Source of the DNA: Plasmopara viticola
Taxonomy: Eukaryota; Oomycota; Peronosporomycetes; Peronosporales; Peronosporaceae
DNA length: 64,000 bases
Assembly (NCBI GenBank): GCA_001695595.3
Contig: MBPM02000001.1
Coordinates: 1,054,001-1,118,000, forward strand
Reading direction: 5' to 3'
Shown: positions 32,601 to 43,043 of the stretch, one piece after another
How positions within the stretch are numbered: position 1 is the first letter of the stretch
Layout: every line of letters begins with the position of its first letter
The notes under the pieces: generated by a model
The model's input: the letters and a program-made list of their open reading frames with translations, nothing else
Databases searched by the model: none
Told to the model about the DNA's origin: nothing
Program-made: the position numbers and the translations under genes

Positions 32601-33420
32601 CACTCATTCGCAAAAAACAGCATTGATTTGTTGATCGTGTTGATTGTGGAATTTTTCAAACACAATCCATTGCACTTCAACTTTAAAGGCATGTGACAGG
32701 TCTTTATAAGTTGCTATGCTGTGGTGATTTAGAGTAGTGAAGGAGTTCTTTCATATATATACGACGCGCATTTCGTCGTCAAAGAAACACTGTTTATCCA
32801 GTCTTGCTGATTAGCGAAATTTATATGGATGCTTTTCTTTTTTGAGTAAAAAAAAATGTGACAATTTTAGGGCTCAAAGTTTGACCACGATGAACTGTTA
32901 TTGATCATGAATCATCAGCTACACATAACTAGTAAAGTACGACAGCGGACCACATGGCATGAAACATGATAGTACAACAAGGCCACGCAGATGTACAACA
33001 AGGTACATCTACGTGGCCCGTACTCCAATTTTTTTTTTCCGCATCATCAACAGGGAAGTTTTACTACATCGGCCAGCGATACGAAACCCTAAACCATGTC
33101 ATATTTTTTTCAAATAATTACGTTAGGTATGCACAAGGGAATAGCTGGCTTTTGCCGTACCTAAAGCCATTAAGCGCCATATAACATATCACGTGAAGCA
33201 AATGAAGCGATGACAGAGATGCAAATGATTCGGTTCGATAACAGCACATAAAAATCTATAGAATCGGGAATGCGAATGCGCCATAAGTTGCAAACTACGT
33301 ATGACAGACTAAATGACGCGTACCCAAGAACCCTCGCGCAAAGTTTTATATTATTGAGTCTTGATTGAGCGATTTAGATCACTGTTTTCCTCGCTTCAAC
33401 GACCTTTATGAAATAGAATC
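29681..33420. other. Repeat-derived stretch without intact genes
   Basis: No intact gene. The section 30040-30480 may be a decayed Ty1/copia reverse transcriptase: a frame with KYAALADEN, VPKGTNRVG, stop, YRVDGIGRV is followed at about 30428 by a frame reading FNPSKPFGVPG. Both resemble copia landmarks but are too eroded to be sure. A 16-bp-arm hairpin lies at 32981-33018. The rest (31-33 kb) shows nothing recognisable. Confidence 0.35.
32981..33018. repeat. Imperfect 16-bp inverted repeat
   Basis: Arms GGCCACGCAGATGTAC and GTACATCTACGTGGCC pair with a single mismatch around a six-base AACAAG loop. It lies in non-coding DNA about 400 bp beyond the 3' end of EER-WY copy 2. Function unknown. 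Confidence 0.6.
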
Positions 33421-35178
33421 TCAATCTATTCCATCGATTGACTTAGCCACGCGTATAGCCTCATCACCTATTATGGGATCGCGAAACATACGTTTAAGCA
33501 AAGCCTTTGCAAATTTTCTCGTACCCGGAATCATTCGATTCCAACTAAATATTGTCACCAGTTTTGCAACATGTTTTGACGGGCTCCACAAATGGTGTAG
33601 CTCTTCAATCGAAAACGACGGATTGCCATGCATATACCAAGTGGTATAGGTGAGCCACGCCATGAAAGTGACGTCTGCAGACATGACCTTATCTCTGGTC
33701 GCGAGAGAGGGCTTTTCGGCCCTGCGCAGATCAATCTTGACGGCGGCCGGCTGGACCAAATTTAGTTCATCCAGCGAAATCCCTTTAATAATCTCAGCAG
33801 GGTTTTTTTCCGCTTCAAGCCATTGCTTAATGAGATTGGGCACTCTCAAGATGTCCACCAAATTGTCAGAGTCGTCCACCGTGACTAGCTTTTTTTTTCC
33901 ACGATCAAGCATCTGCATGAACTTCTTCGACTGAAACATTTCTACGAAGGCATCTTTTGATGATAATGTGATCAGCAAGTTTCGATATTCGAGGTATTTG
34001 TAAGGAACTTGAGGATACTCAGCATTTTCACTCTTACTGTAGATCTTGACGAAATCAAGCCATGCGTTGAAGAGCGGAATATTAAAGTGGTCCAGATCAA
34101 TTTCGTTCTCGAGATGCAAAATGAGGAACACTTCATGCGGAGTATATCTTTCCCATTGCTCAAAGACGATTTGTTTGAGTTCGGAGTTCAAGATAAAGTA
34201 GCGATGCATGTCGGTTATGATGCTCATCGTATCCTTAGGGTCATGAATGAAATCAAACAGCTTTACCACAATACGACGCGAGATTGTTATGGCTGAATTT
34301 GATGTAGACAGGTGCTTAACACCTATATGTGATGCAGATGCAACGTCACGACGCAAATTCGCTAAGACTAAATCCGATTCAGACGCCACCTCATCATTTT
34401 CAAAGGAATATAGTCTGGACGACTTTTCATACAACAACGATTCCACTTCTTCCACCAAGAAATTAAACAGCTTCTCCTCATCGTATGGAGCGATAGTTCG
34501 GTATAGCGTGATGTACTCAAGCCACGGCTTAAGTAGAATGTCAGAGTTGTCTGAACCTGTAAGACTAATCCTATCTCGGATTTTCATAACTCCAAAAAGT
34601 TGCTCGGGGCTCGCATGATTCTTGAAAAAGGTCAAAAGCACTTGCATGTTGTATTTCGAAACCGAGGCGAGTTCCATCAGTCTCTGTTCGGCATAAGCGT
34701 CCAAGCGCGGAAATCTTCGAAGCCATATATACAGCGGCATCAGTTCCTTTGGCGTTCGACCTTTCTCCACCAGCTCGACAAAAGCAGCATAGCTGAACTC
34801 ACCTCCTTCGTCCAAGAATTTCTTCAAGCGATCGAGCCATTCGATAAACTCCACGTTTCCAACAAGATCCTTGCGAGTTTTCACAACTTCCATAGCCTGA
34901 AAGGCGTGGGCCGGATGCCAGTCATAATTAAAGACGTGAAGTATAAAGTCCCAAAAGCTCCTTTCTTCCTCGTTTATGTCTGCATTGTCGAACGTGTCGT
35001 TGACGTGCGCAGCTTTATGTTTTGATGTTTTGATTGACGCAACTCCGGCGTGGTCCGTGTTCGCCGGTTTGACAATTGGCTCGGGACTCTGTACTTCATT
35101 TCGTATTGCACTCGAATTGAATGCGAAAGAAGCACCGACTCCGATATGGCAAATGGCGGCTAAAGCGGGCACCCACAT
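33421..35178 (-). CDS. Secreted EER-WY effector-like protein, copy 2
   Basis: 585-residue paralog of the copies at 3970 and 51885, on the opposite strand. It starts with ATG and a signal peptide (MWVPALAAICHIGVGASFA). There is no RXLR. A clean EER (NEEERSFWDF) sits at about 70-78. The Trp-based helical repeats are kept: FIEWL, YIWL, KPWLEYITLY, FEQW, FNAWL, KQWL, FMAWL and TTWY. It is shorter at the C-terminus than its paralogs: the last shared block ends in EAIRV and is replaced by AKSIDGID before the stop. The 3' flank does not match the other two copies, so a duplication breakpoint probably lies at the gene's 3' end. The 5' flank does match copy 1 (CTCCGTCTCTA tract and AAAGATCCGATG-like tract just upstream). 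The effector role is inferred from architecture. Confidence 0.85.
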   Translation of the reverse strand: MWVPALAAICHIGVGASFAFNSSAIRNEVQSPEPIVKPANTDHAGVASIKTSKHKAAHVNDTFDNADINEEERSFWDFILHVFNYDWHPAHAFQAMEVVKTRKDLVGNVEFIEWLDRLKKFLDEGGEFSYAAFVELVEKGRTPKELMPLYIWLRRFPRLDAYAEQRLMELASVSKYNMQVLLTFFKNHASPEQLFGVMKIRDRISLTGSDNSDILLKPWLEYITLYRTIAPYDEEKLFNFLVEEVESLLYEKSSRLYSFENDEVASESDLVLANLRRDVASASHIGVKHLSTSNSAITISRRIVVKLFDFIHDPKDTMSIITDMHRYFILNSELKQIVFEQWERYTPHEVFLILHLENEIDLDHFNIPLFNAWLDFVKIYSKSENAEYPQVPYKYLEYRNLLITLSSKDAFVEMFQSKKFMQMLDRGKKKLVTVDDSDNLVDILRVPNLIKQWLEAEKNPAEIIKGISLDELNLVQPAAVKIDLRRAEKPSLATRDKVMSADVTFMAWLTYTTWYMHGNPSFSIEELHHLWSPSKHVAKLVTIFSWNRMIPGTRKFAKALLKRMFRDPIIGDEAIRVAKSIDGID

Positions 35179-36976
35179 GCCTCCTCTCGGTGATTGTGTA
35201 TTGACGAATGATGAGCTGGATCACCGGATCTTCTGAGGCGCTGTTAGAGGCCAATTAACAGATGGCTTTCCTTACTTTGACAATGTGTGGACGTAGAGAC
35301 GGAGTTGTCATTATAGCGGGTACCATATAAGCCCCATACTTAAATTTTGAATTTCTTGTCTCTATGGGGCTTTCTACTACAATTAAGTCACTGAGCGATA
35401 GAGCCAGTATTATCAGGTTGAGGTAGATAAAGCTAGATAAGTACTTCGCTGTGCTGATACTTCAAGAAGTTGAGACAGTCCAGTGTGATTGGTCCTAGTT
35501 CAATGAAGTTTTTACTCCTAAGCAGACCGTGAGTCTGCCGGAATAGTAATGCACTGACGACTGTCTATTGTGAAAATGTGTCTAGCAAGAGGCAAAACGA
35601 GTATGGAATACCGATCAAAGCTCAGGATGCAAGGCAACTGGCCAACTGGCGGGAAAAAAGAGGTAACTCAATATTTTAGAGGTTTTGAAGTACCACAAGT
35701 GACCAAGGTAGGTATGAGATAGCAAAAGTTTTAAATGTAATACGCTTCGTGTGAGACTACAAGCTTGTATGTTGACAAATACAAGTAGGATCGATCAAAT
35801 TACTGAGGCCTTCATCTGACGTGACAGTTCACAGCGCATTCGCTGACGATATCGACTTCGTAGCAAAATTGAAGATGATTGTTGCTGATAAATCTAAGAT
35901 AGCTGGGCCGTGTTATTAAGTTCGTTTGTATCTAAAGAAATACAAGACATGCCCCAACTGCTCGTTTGCTACGTACAAGTTCTTAGGAGCCAGTCAGGGA
36001 AGACGAGGCATTCGTGTCGAAAACGCAGTGCAATAATCAATGCTTTCTCGCGTATTTGACTCCGCCCTGAAATCGGCGTTGTGCAATACGTTCTGAAATA
36101 TTGCGACAACCTTAAAGAATCTGAAATTTTAAATGACGTCGCACAAATGGAAAGTAATTACAAGAGTTTTGACTCGCAAAGTCCAGGCTTTGAGCCAGAG
36201 CCTGAGTTGAGCCGTCAGATCATCAGCCTTGTCAGATTGCATGCCATAGCTGGCGTCACGATTTTCAATACGAATAACAGAACCAGCACTCTGTGAGTCA
36301 TACCCTGCAACGACTTCAACACACCACAACCGTCAGCTGGTGTATTGTCGACGAGTGCTACTCAACCAACCATCCCGCAATCATCAATGTATGCCACTAC
36401 TTGTCGATTCGCATTCTTTATCATGAGGCTCGCCCCTTTGTAGAGTGTAAGAATATTCTTCTGCAACGCGAAAATTATTACGCCTATGCTGGTATCGTAC
36501 TTTTTGTGGCTAGATATATAGCCGGCTTAATATCTAGCCACAAAAAGTACGATACCAGCATATCGTCAAGCACCCAGTGGACAAACGCGAATTTGCTCTG
36601 GCTTTCGATATACCAGTGACGCAAAGTGAATAGTCATCGCATGGCTACTTTTTCTTCCCATACACCACTTCTTCGGCAAATTAGCTGCGCCTATATAACC
36701 GCCGTAGCTACTTAGTGGAATCAAGGCTACTAGGTCCACTCTAATGTTTAACAACAGCATTTTATGTAAGCAACATTTAAATCTTCCGTCTTGCCCATCG
36801 ATTTTGATCCGAATGCATGATAATAAATCTTCTGTACGCCCATCACGTCCCGCGCCTTGTAATTACATTCTCTCGTGACTTTAAGAACGCCTCTGTGTGA
36901 ACTCTTAGCCTCTACTGCTTGCTTATTATTGAATTACTACGATAATCAGCGAGGTGGTGGTAAGTCAAGATCTGGG
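35179..36976 (-). repeat. Duplicated upstream block of EER-WY copy 2 (inverted)
   Basis: Read on the minus strand, segments match the flanks of copies 1 and 3: 35190-35310 matches the 150 bp before copy 1; 35610-35765 matches the reverse of 50570-50720 (shared ACAAGTGACCAAGGTA); 36535-36680 matches 3115-3260. A 10-bp inverted repeat (AAGCCCCATA / TATGGGGCTT) lies at 35329-35372. No gene is supported here. Confidence 0.6.
36485..36562. repeat. Perfect 33-bp inverted repeat with 12-nt loop
   Basis: Arms 36485-36517 and 36530-36562 are exact reverse complements. The 12-nt spacer itself contains GCCGGC. The arms include CCACAAAAAGTACGATACC, a motif that occurs once, without its inverted partner, in the flanks of copy 1 (near 3119) and copy 3 (near 50469). 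The palindrome therefore seems to have been built from a pre-existing repeat segment. It could be the tip of a foldback element or a replication-slippage product. Confidence 0.85.
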
Positions 36977-37268
36977 TCTCAATACGATGCATCTTTTGCT
37001 GCTACGTACAACATTTGCAACTAGGTGGCAACATTAGGCATAAAAGTAGACGTAAGGACGCGACACTAAAGGCGACAACGACAATATAAATTACTAAGCT
37101 AATGCGTTTGTAAAAATGGCGATTTATCACGACTCTTTGTCTGCTCTGTATATGTAAGTGCAAGACTGGAGGCGAATACACAGTTAGGAAATCAAAAGTT
37201 ACAGAAACAAAATTTAGTAGCGATACTCGTAAAAGTGCTGTCATCCTAGCGCTCACTTGCGGCCGCGG
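36977..37268 (-). repeat. Three-copy upstream repeat R, copy 2 (inverted)
   Basis: Reverse complement of the unit at 2104-2402 and 49212-49490, starting at the GCGGCCGC near 37260 and running to the GCTGCTACGTACAACATTTGC tract. It lies about 1.8 kb upstream of EER-WY copy 2, the same relative position as in the other blocks. A 181-codon minus-strand frame (37002-37547) covers it and ends at the same place as the frame in copy 1, but no domain is recognised. Confidence 0.65.
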
Positions 37269-37863
37269 CATACGAGGTGTAAGCTTTAAAAAAAGGAATT
37301 GTCGCAGAAATCTGGTTTTCGCCTCAAAAAATTTTTCAGGCATAGTGAGGGTGAAACGTGACGCTCGTGCATTAATGAACTTAGTCTCTTGAAATTCTTC
37401 GATTAAAGTGCTATTACTTGGACGCATGCGTTGCCAAGAAGGTGAAGTGCTTGACTGCTTCCCTTGGTCTCTTGTCCTGTTCAGAAGCCACTGCGGTTCT
37501 GCAAAAGCAAAATTGAACATTATTACGATCTTCGCGGGCTTTCGCATAAACAGATTAACATTAATTAGTCTGTCGGCATTTCAAGCGGGCATTTCGAAGA
37601 AGTTCCACCCCTGATTCTCACTCATCCATTCCCCCCCTATTTCAACTACTTGTCGTGTGTAGATTGTTTAAAAAGCAAACTTTTTGAAACCGAGCACCTA
37701 ATTCTATTCATTTGAAGATTTAAGCCGTTTGCGTATATCGCAATATACACAGCGTTTAAAGTAACACTAATAATTTTTTTAACAGGAAGATGTTGCTCTT
37801 GTAAAGCAAAAACTTTGGATATCAAAATCGACGCCATTTTTTTGTTTTAGGTATCGTACTTAT
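37269..37863. other. Spacer before the Tim17-family gene
   Basis: Nothing recognised apart from the 5' part of the 181-codon minus-strand frame. The end nearest 37863 should hold the 3' untranslated region of the adjacent minus-strand gene. Confidence 0.35.
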
Positions 37864-38862
37864 TTAGTTTACATGTGTTGGTTCTGCTTCCTTTTTTTCT
37901 TCGAAGGCCACATCTTCATTCTTGTCAAGCATCTCTTTCCGAAGTTCATTCATTCGAATGACAATGCGTCGCTCAATTTCCTCCTCCGATATCTTAATAC
38001 TCTTTGGCAGCAGAGATGGAAAGACGAGCTCGCGTGGAGGGCTTTGACTTTCCACAAGTGCTGCAGTCATTGGATGGTATACAGCTGGCGCTTTGCCGTA
38101 CTTGGCCTCGTAGCGTTGAACCCCTTTGGCTAGACGCCATTTATGAAACTCCTGACGACCAAAAATTACTGTAGCGCCTACTGCGGCACCAGCTGCAGCA
38201 CCTTGAAGACCTCGGAAATGGCCACCTGATCAACAACCAAACATACATGAAAAAAAAGCCCGTCATTCGATATTCCATTATAAAAATTAGATATATATAT
38301 GTACAAATTAAATTGATATAAACGTACCAACTAAGCCAGCATAAAATCCACCTGTAATTGCGCCAGCAGCGGCACCAGTGATCCAATCTTTCTTGTCACC
38401 TCTCTTATCCGCAATCACCTCCTCAAAAGCTGAGCAAAACATGAACAAACCATAGACATCAATAAAGACGATACGTAATCTACAAGAGCGCTTCGTACCG
38501 ATATATGTCGAGGACAATATAAAAAAATTAGATCCCATCGATGCGGCGTAAAACTTGGCACTCTCATTACGCAACACCGCCAGAACCGCGCCCATCGCGG
38601 CTCCCGTAGTGCCGGCCATTGTTGCACCTAATAACATGTGTTTGATGGCTCCTTTAGCCTTATCTATGCAAACCACACCCCATAAAGTGTCAGCTCATCA
38701 TCCCCGAATCCTCCTTTAGCAAGTGATAGGAGCTATCAAAGCCGTACCAAACGTCTCCTGCACCTCTGGACTCCGGTCAAACATATTTTCTGCGCAAATG
38801 GTGTATACATATGGTGCCACCTGTACAATGATTGATTGGTTGAAAATACGGTCCTTACACAT
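37864..38862 (-). CDS. Tim17/Tim22/Tim23-family membrane protein (4 exons)
   Basis: Exons in gene order: 38862-38748, 38663-38499, 38429-38328, 38225-37864; 744 nt, 247 residues. The three introns (84, 69 and 102 nt) are all phase 1 with donor G|GTACG. Splicing joins SPEVQETF-DKAKGAIKHMLLG, SSTYI-AFEEVIADKRGD and GLV-GGHFRGLQGAAAG. The result has four Gly/Ala-rich membrane segments, as in mitochondrial inner-membrane translocase channels (PF02466), including two GAAAG blocks. A roughly 80-residue charged C-terminal extension with a Glu/Lys-rich helix follows. The family includes Tim17/22/23, complex I subunit B14.7 and a peroxisomal PMP; which one this is cannot be decided. Start: first ATG in exon 1 (38862); longer frames begin only with GTG. 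The gene diverges from RPL9 across about 104 bp. Confidence 0.82.
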
Positions 38863-38966
38863 TCCAAGTCCAAAATCGAGCCATTCTGCGCCATTCAAAT
38901 GGCCAAAAATGCCCCATACGCAAACATCCACTTGCGAACTAGCCTTCCTCCCACAACTCTGGCAAG
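38863..38966. promoter_or_regulatory. Divergent promoter region, Tim17-family / RPL9
   Basis: Only 104 bp separate the two start codons. A pyrimidine-rich CCATTCTG/CCATTC pair at 38880-38897 resembles the oomycete initiator type (CA followed by pyrimidines), on the RPL9 strand about 80 bp before its ATG. The assignment is tentative. Confidence 0.4.
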
Positions 38967-39536
38967 ATGCCCCGTCAGCTTTTGGCTACCCGTTACGTTA
39001 CTATCCCCGACGATGTCAAGCTTGTGCTTGACGGCCGTAAGGTCACTGTCACCGGCAAGCGTGGCACACTGAACCGTGACTTTCGTCACCTGACGCTTGA
39101 CATGCGTCGCATGAACAAGGAGCAGCTTCGTGTGGACCTATGGTTTGGCAACCGAAAGCAGCTTGCTTGCGTCCGTACCGTGTGCTCGCTCATTGAAAAC
39201 ATGATCACGGGTGTGCGTGTTGGTTACCTGTACAAGATGCGCTTTGTGTATGCCCACTTTCCTATCAACGTGACGTTTGAGAACAACGTGGTGGAGATCC
39301 GGAACTTTTTGGGTGAGAAGCGCGTGCGTCGCGTGGCTCTATCGGACGGTGTCCAGTACGTGCGTACGAGTGATGTTAAGGACCAGATCGAGCTTAGCGG
39401 CATTGACCTTCAAAAGGTGTCGCAGGACGCTGCCAACATAACGCAGGCCTGTTTGGTACGTCGCAAGGATATTCGTAAATTCCTCGATGGTATCTACGTG
39501 TCCGAGAAGACGAACATTGAGGTCGAGGAGGAATGA
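38967..39536 (+). CDS. RPL9: 60S ribosomal protein L9 (uL6 family)
   Basis: 189 residues, the usual length for eukaryotic L9 (uL6), a protein of the large ribosomal subunit near the GTPase-associated region and sarcin-ricin loop. The N-terminus is typical ([20 protein letters not shown], then LNRDFRHL). The middle carries [20 protein letters not shown] and AHFPINV, and the second domain has [14 protein letters not shown] and the end block [18 protein letters not shown]. Single exon, complete, with an acidic EVEEE end. Codon use is richer in C/G at third positions than the neighbours, as expected for a highly expressed gene. It shares a very short divergent promoter with the Tim17-family gene. 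Confidence 0.97.
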   Translation: MPRQLLATRYVTIPDDVKLVLDGRKVTVTGKRGTLNRDFRHLTLDMRRMNKEQLRVDLWFGNRKQLACVRTVCSLIENMITGVRVGYLYKMRFVYAHFPINVTFENNVVEIRNFLGEKRVRRVALSDGVQYVRTSDVKDQIELSGIDLQKVSQDAANITQACLVRRKDIRKFLDGIYVSEKTNIEVEEE

Positions 39537-40234
39537 GAAGGCTTGATTGCATTTTGCGCTGAGCTTTCAGTCTGTTGCTAGGAAAGAATTTGTAACTGGT
39601 GCTCAATAGAACTGATCGTGCTCTTTTGCCGTCACTGGGTTGATTGCAGCATGATTTGCTGCTTTCTTCTGTCCGGGCGGATTTTGTGTGTGCATTGTGA
39701 AAAGGTGGTGATGGCTGCTTCGTGCCCTCAAGCGCAGCCAGCACTGCGCTCCTTTTCTTCTGCCGATGGCATAAAATCCTGCTGTAACCTTTCTTATCGT
39801 TCCACAAGTCTGCTGGATACACAATCACCTTGACACTTCTTAAGTTTGTGCTCGGATACCTTTCTGCCAGTGGGTGTTCCATATTCTCATGTAAGTGTTT
39901 GAAAGCACGTATCGCGTCCCCCCAAAAAGCTTAGGCTTTGTCATCGCCGTCAACTCATTTAAGTGACAGTATTTTCGAGCTCATGCAGCTGTAGACGATC
40001 ATGTAGACTTTTGCAAAGTAATTATTCTGCACGAAGCTTATACTCTGGCCGTCTACCTATCAATGCAATTTTTGTCGTTATGGGTGCAGCACGTAAAATC
40101 AAGATTACTGAAATCTAAGGAGCGCTTCTTCATGTTGCATGGGCAAATTTTGATGGCAAAAGCATGTGTCAGCTGAGTCGTTTATGATGATTGACACTTC
40201 AATTCGGAATATAAGCAGCTTAGGATTTAAGCCC
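39537..40234. other. 3' flank of RPL9, non-coding
   Basis: Contains the RPL9 3' untranslated region and about 500 bp without recognisable features. Confidence 0.4.
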
Positions 40235-40530
40235 ACGCGCTAGGACTAAGCTGTCTCTATCGCGGGATGCTGAAAGCAATCCGACCCATATTGGGACCAG
40301 GTTCCGTGCCCCTCATTACACTATGGGGCTTTTTCGGTCGGTGGCCCCCACTCAACCCTTTTATTACCCAATTTGGCGCGAGTTGGTAGGGCAGTCACAC
40401 ACTCGGGTGTGGGTGCTCGTCCAAATTCGTGACCTATCTCCGGCTTCCCTGATTCGGATCCTATGGGTATCGAACCAGATACCTCCCGGTCCTGGGTCGA
40501 ACGGCTAACCGCTCGAGCCACAGGGTCGGT
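40235..40530 (-). mobile_element. tRNA-derived SINE, copy 1
   Basis: On the minus strand the first 65 bases form a tRNA-like head: a 7-bp acceptor pair CCTGTGG/CCATAGG, an A box TGGCTCGAGCGG at 40520-40509 and a B box GGTTCGATACC at 40476-40466. The T arm is imperfect, so this is not a functional tRNA. A non-tRNA body of about 230 bp follows, with AGCCCCATAGTG and a CAGCATCCCGCG tract near the end. A second, more eroded copy lies at 60721-60985 with the same order of blocks. The length, pol III boxes and dispersed copies fit a SINE, as described in Phytophthora. It presumably depends on a LINE for movement; none is seen here. Confidence 0.75.
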
Positions 40531-42618
40531 CTTTAAGCAGCTTGAGGGATTCTTCTGTAGACGTGCGAAAAGTATACAGATTGCTGCCTATTTATATAAG
40601 GCCGCTTTGTGCACTTAAAACAGAGTAGGTGCTGAAGGCAGAGGGCTTGAAACTCGATTGGGCAATGCTATACAAACACACGGTGCCTGCGAACACCATG
40701 AGAACTAGCGTTGGTCTCAACTGTCTTCAAACACATGTTCATATATTTAAGTAAAAGGCTACCTACGCCAAATTTATAAATTGCCATAAATGCTAACTTT
40801 TGATAGGGGTCCAATATCGAGTCTGGTGCTACCTCATTTCTGGTGGCATACATTGAAAATGTATGCTCGCTGGATCTGCGCTCGGGAAAGAGACGATTTT
40901 TGCAGTTTAAAGTCGATGAAAGCAGGCGATGAAAATTAAAGTTTTCTTGCAGACAATGAGCATGTTGCCAGAAATATCGTGAGCATTATGCACCTCCTAA
41001 AAAAATATCACTAAGAAACATTGCATTCTGTAGCGATTATTCACACTCATCGACTAAATACGAAAAAGTTATACAAAGGTCTGCTGCGTAAAGGAACTCT
41101 CGATGCCCGCTGCGATGCGGTGTGATATAATTTTTACTGCTTCCGAGCAATATTCGTCCCAAAGAATGCTCTATGGAATTCTTCCTCGCACTCACGGATA
41201 TATACGTATGTTTAAATCAAAAAATAATATTTCTTGTGGGACTTTAAGTGCCACATATACAAGCAGTCCCACAATTGAGCAGCGTGGCAAACAAAAAAGC
41301 ATAGCTGGCCCAGCTGTAATTCTTTTTGAGATACAGTGAGTCAAGAACTTTGAGTGGGGCTAAAATCACGACTACAGAAGTGCTCGCTTTAGGACGCAAA
41401 ACCAGATATTGCACCGTGTCTGATGCAACGCTCTCCACTACGACAACGTATCCGAGAAGTAGTCATCGCACAGTAGCAACACGTGCTCCTATCAAATGGA
41501 CTCAATGATACCATTTGTCGAGAAGAGAATACCAGAAGATAGTCCGCCTCTGAGACCAAGCGTGTTCTATAATCCCTTGCCCATAATTAAACGCTCGGGT
41601 ATTCCGTTGACGCTATAGAACCTAACGTTTATTAACGGTGTGCTCACCAGCTCGAATATCTTCTTTACAGCTACCTCTTCAAAGTGAGAGAGCTGTATAA
41701 GACGAGCATGCAACGAGATTACAAAGTTTTACCGTTTCATTTGTATCCATTAGGCGACGTTGCATTTTACAGTCACTAATCTATCAAATTATTGCTTGTA
41801 TAGTCGCCGTCCACCAAGTTTTCGTTTTCTCAAAGCACTTAAAAGCCTTGTGTAACTCTCATAAAGATAACGTTGCGAAGCCATTTGTACCTCTCTTGTG
41901 TTTAATGTCGAGTTTGTGCGTTATTTTGTGCTGTATTCAAGATGATACATAGCGTTTTTTTATGTCCAGAGAGTGATTATCTACATTTCTTTTCTAGGTC
42001 TTGATGTCGTTTGAACTCCAGTTACACACATAGCCTGCCTTGATCTCTACAAGGTGGATAGACAAAAAGACGTCTAGCCGCATACTTTCTTTTGGCTGTA
42101 TTACACGAGCCTGGCATCAAACGTCATTACGCTGTTGCTAGAGCCAGTGGCACTTGGGATATGATAATAATTCAGCCAACTGGTGCTATCAAAATCTATG
42201 GGGTAATGGAAGATGAAGGCAATTTGCTGGGTTTTTTTGGCAGTCTCGTGGCATGTGAAAGTATGGCTAGACTCTAAGTTGACCCCTAGACACGTTCTTT
42301 AACTTCCTCCAAGGCTCACAACCAAACCTTTTACAAATTGGCAGAATTGATATCGCACATAGGGTAAGTAATTTAGCTTCAAAGATTGAGTATCAACAGA
42401 GATCTTTTCAATGAAGTGCCGCTATATTATCGACATGGTTCTCTTCACTGAACACGGTGTTCTTCTGCTGATAGAGCTACTGGTGCCTTTCGTTGCATTA
42501 AACGCTCCTATCGGCACGAAAGTTTAAAAGTTTGAGCATAAGCACTATATGTCTAAAGGGACCGCGGCGGGTAGCATTCACATGCCCAAACGTTGTATGT
42601 CTGACACCATTAGTATGA
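40531..42618. other. 2.1-kb non-coding stretch
   Basis: Short frames only; none with a recognisable domain or splice partner. Confidence 0.4.
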
Positions 42619-43043
42619 TGTAACCATCGTCATGGGCGGGTTGCCGGTAACGTTACGTGGTATAAAACATAATTCCCAAAATACATATGCATTAGTAGTA
42701 TCCATAGGAACAAGTGATTACATATTTTGATACCAAAGCAGAGTCCACTTGTCCCATAATCGATAGAAATTAAGACTTATTAGTTGCAAAGAATTTAGCA
42801 TGTATTAAAAGCCATATGGAGTAAAGAAGAGTGATAGCCTTATAATGGTAACAGTCGATACTGATAGCCGTCAGTTGGGCATTGGCAAGACAATAATCCG
42901 TAAGGGCTCTTCATTAAGTATCACTTTTTAATTCGGTTTAAGCAATTATTAGTGCCTCTTCTTCACCGACTTCGCCCCGCTTGCCACCCAAGCCTAATCT
43001 GACTACCGATCCATTAATAAGCCTTCTCCGCGACTGTGTTACA
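42619..43043 (+). repeat. 5' LTR of the gypsy element
   Basis: 425 bp, starting TGTAACC and ending TGTTACA. Shares with the 3' LTR the landmarks GCCGGTAACG, ACATATGC, TATCCATAGGAA, a GATAGCC tract, TTTAAGCAATTA and ACTTCGCCCCGCTTGCCA. Confidence 0.83.

Noticed and set aside
39394..39882. 162-codon minus-strand frame overlapping RPL9
   Set aside because: It covers the 3' part of RPL9 and its flank, has no family motif, and RPL9 is unambiguous on the other strand.
40466..40530. Possible tRNA gene on the minus strand
   Set aside because: A and B boxes and acceptor pairing are present, but the T arm does not form a canonical 5-bp stem with a 7-nt loop, and the sequence continues into a body repeated at 60.7 kb. 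A SINE head explains it better.
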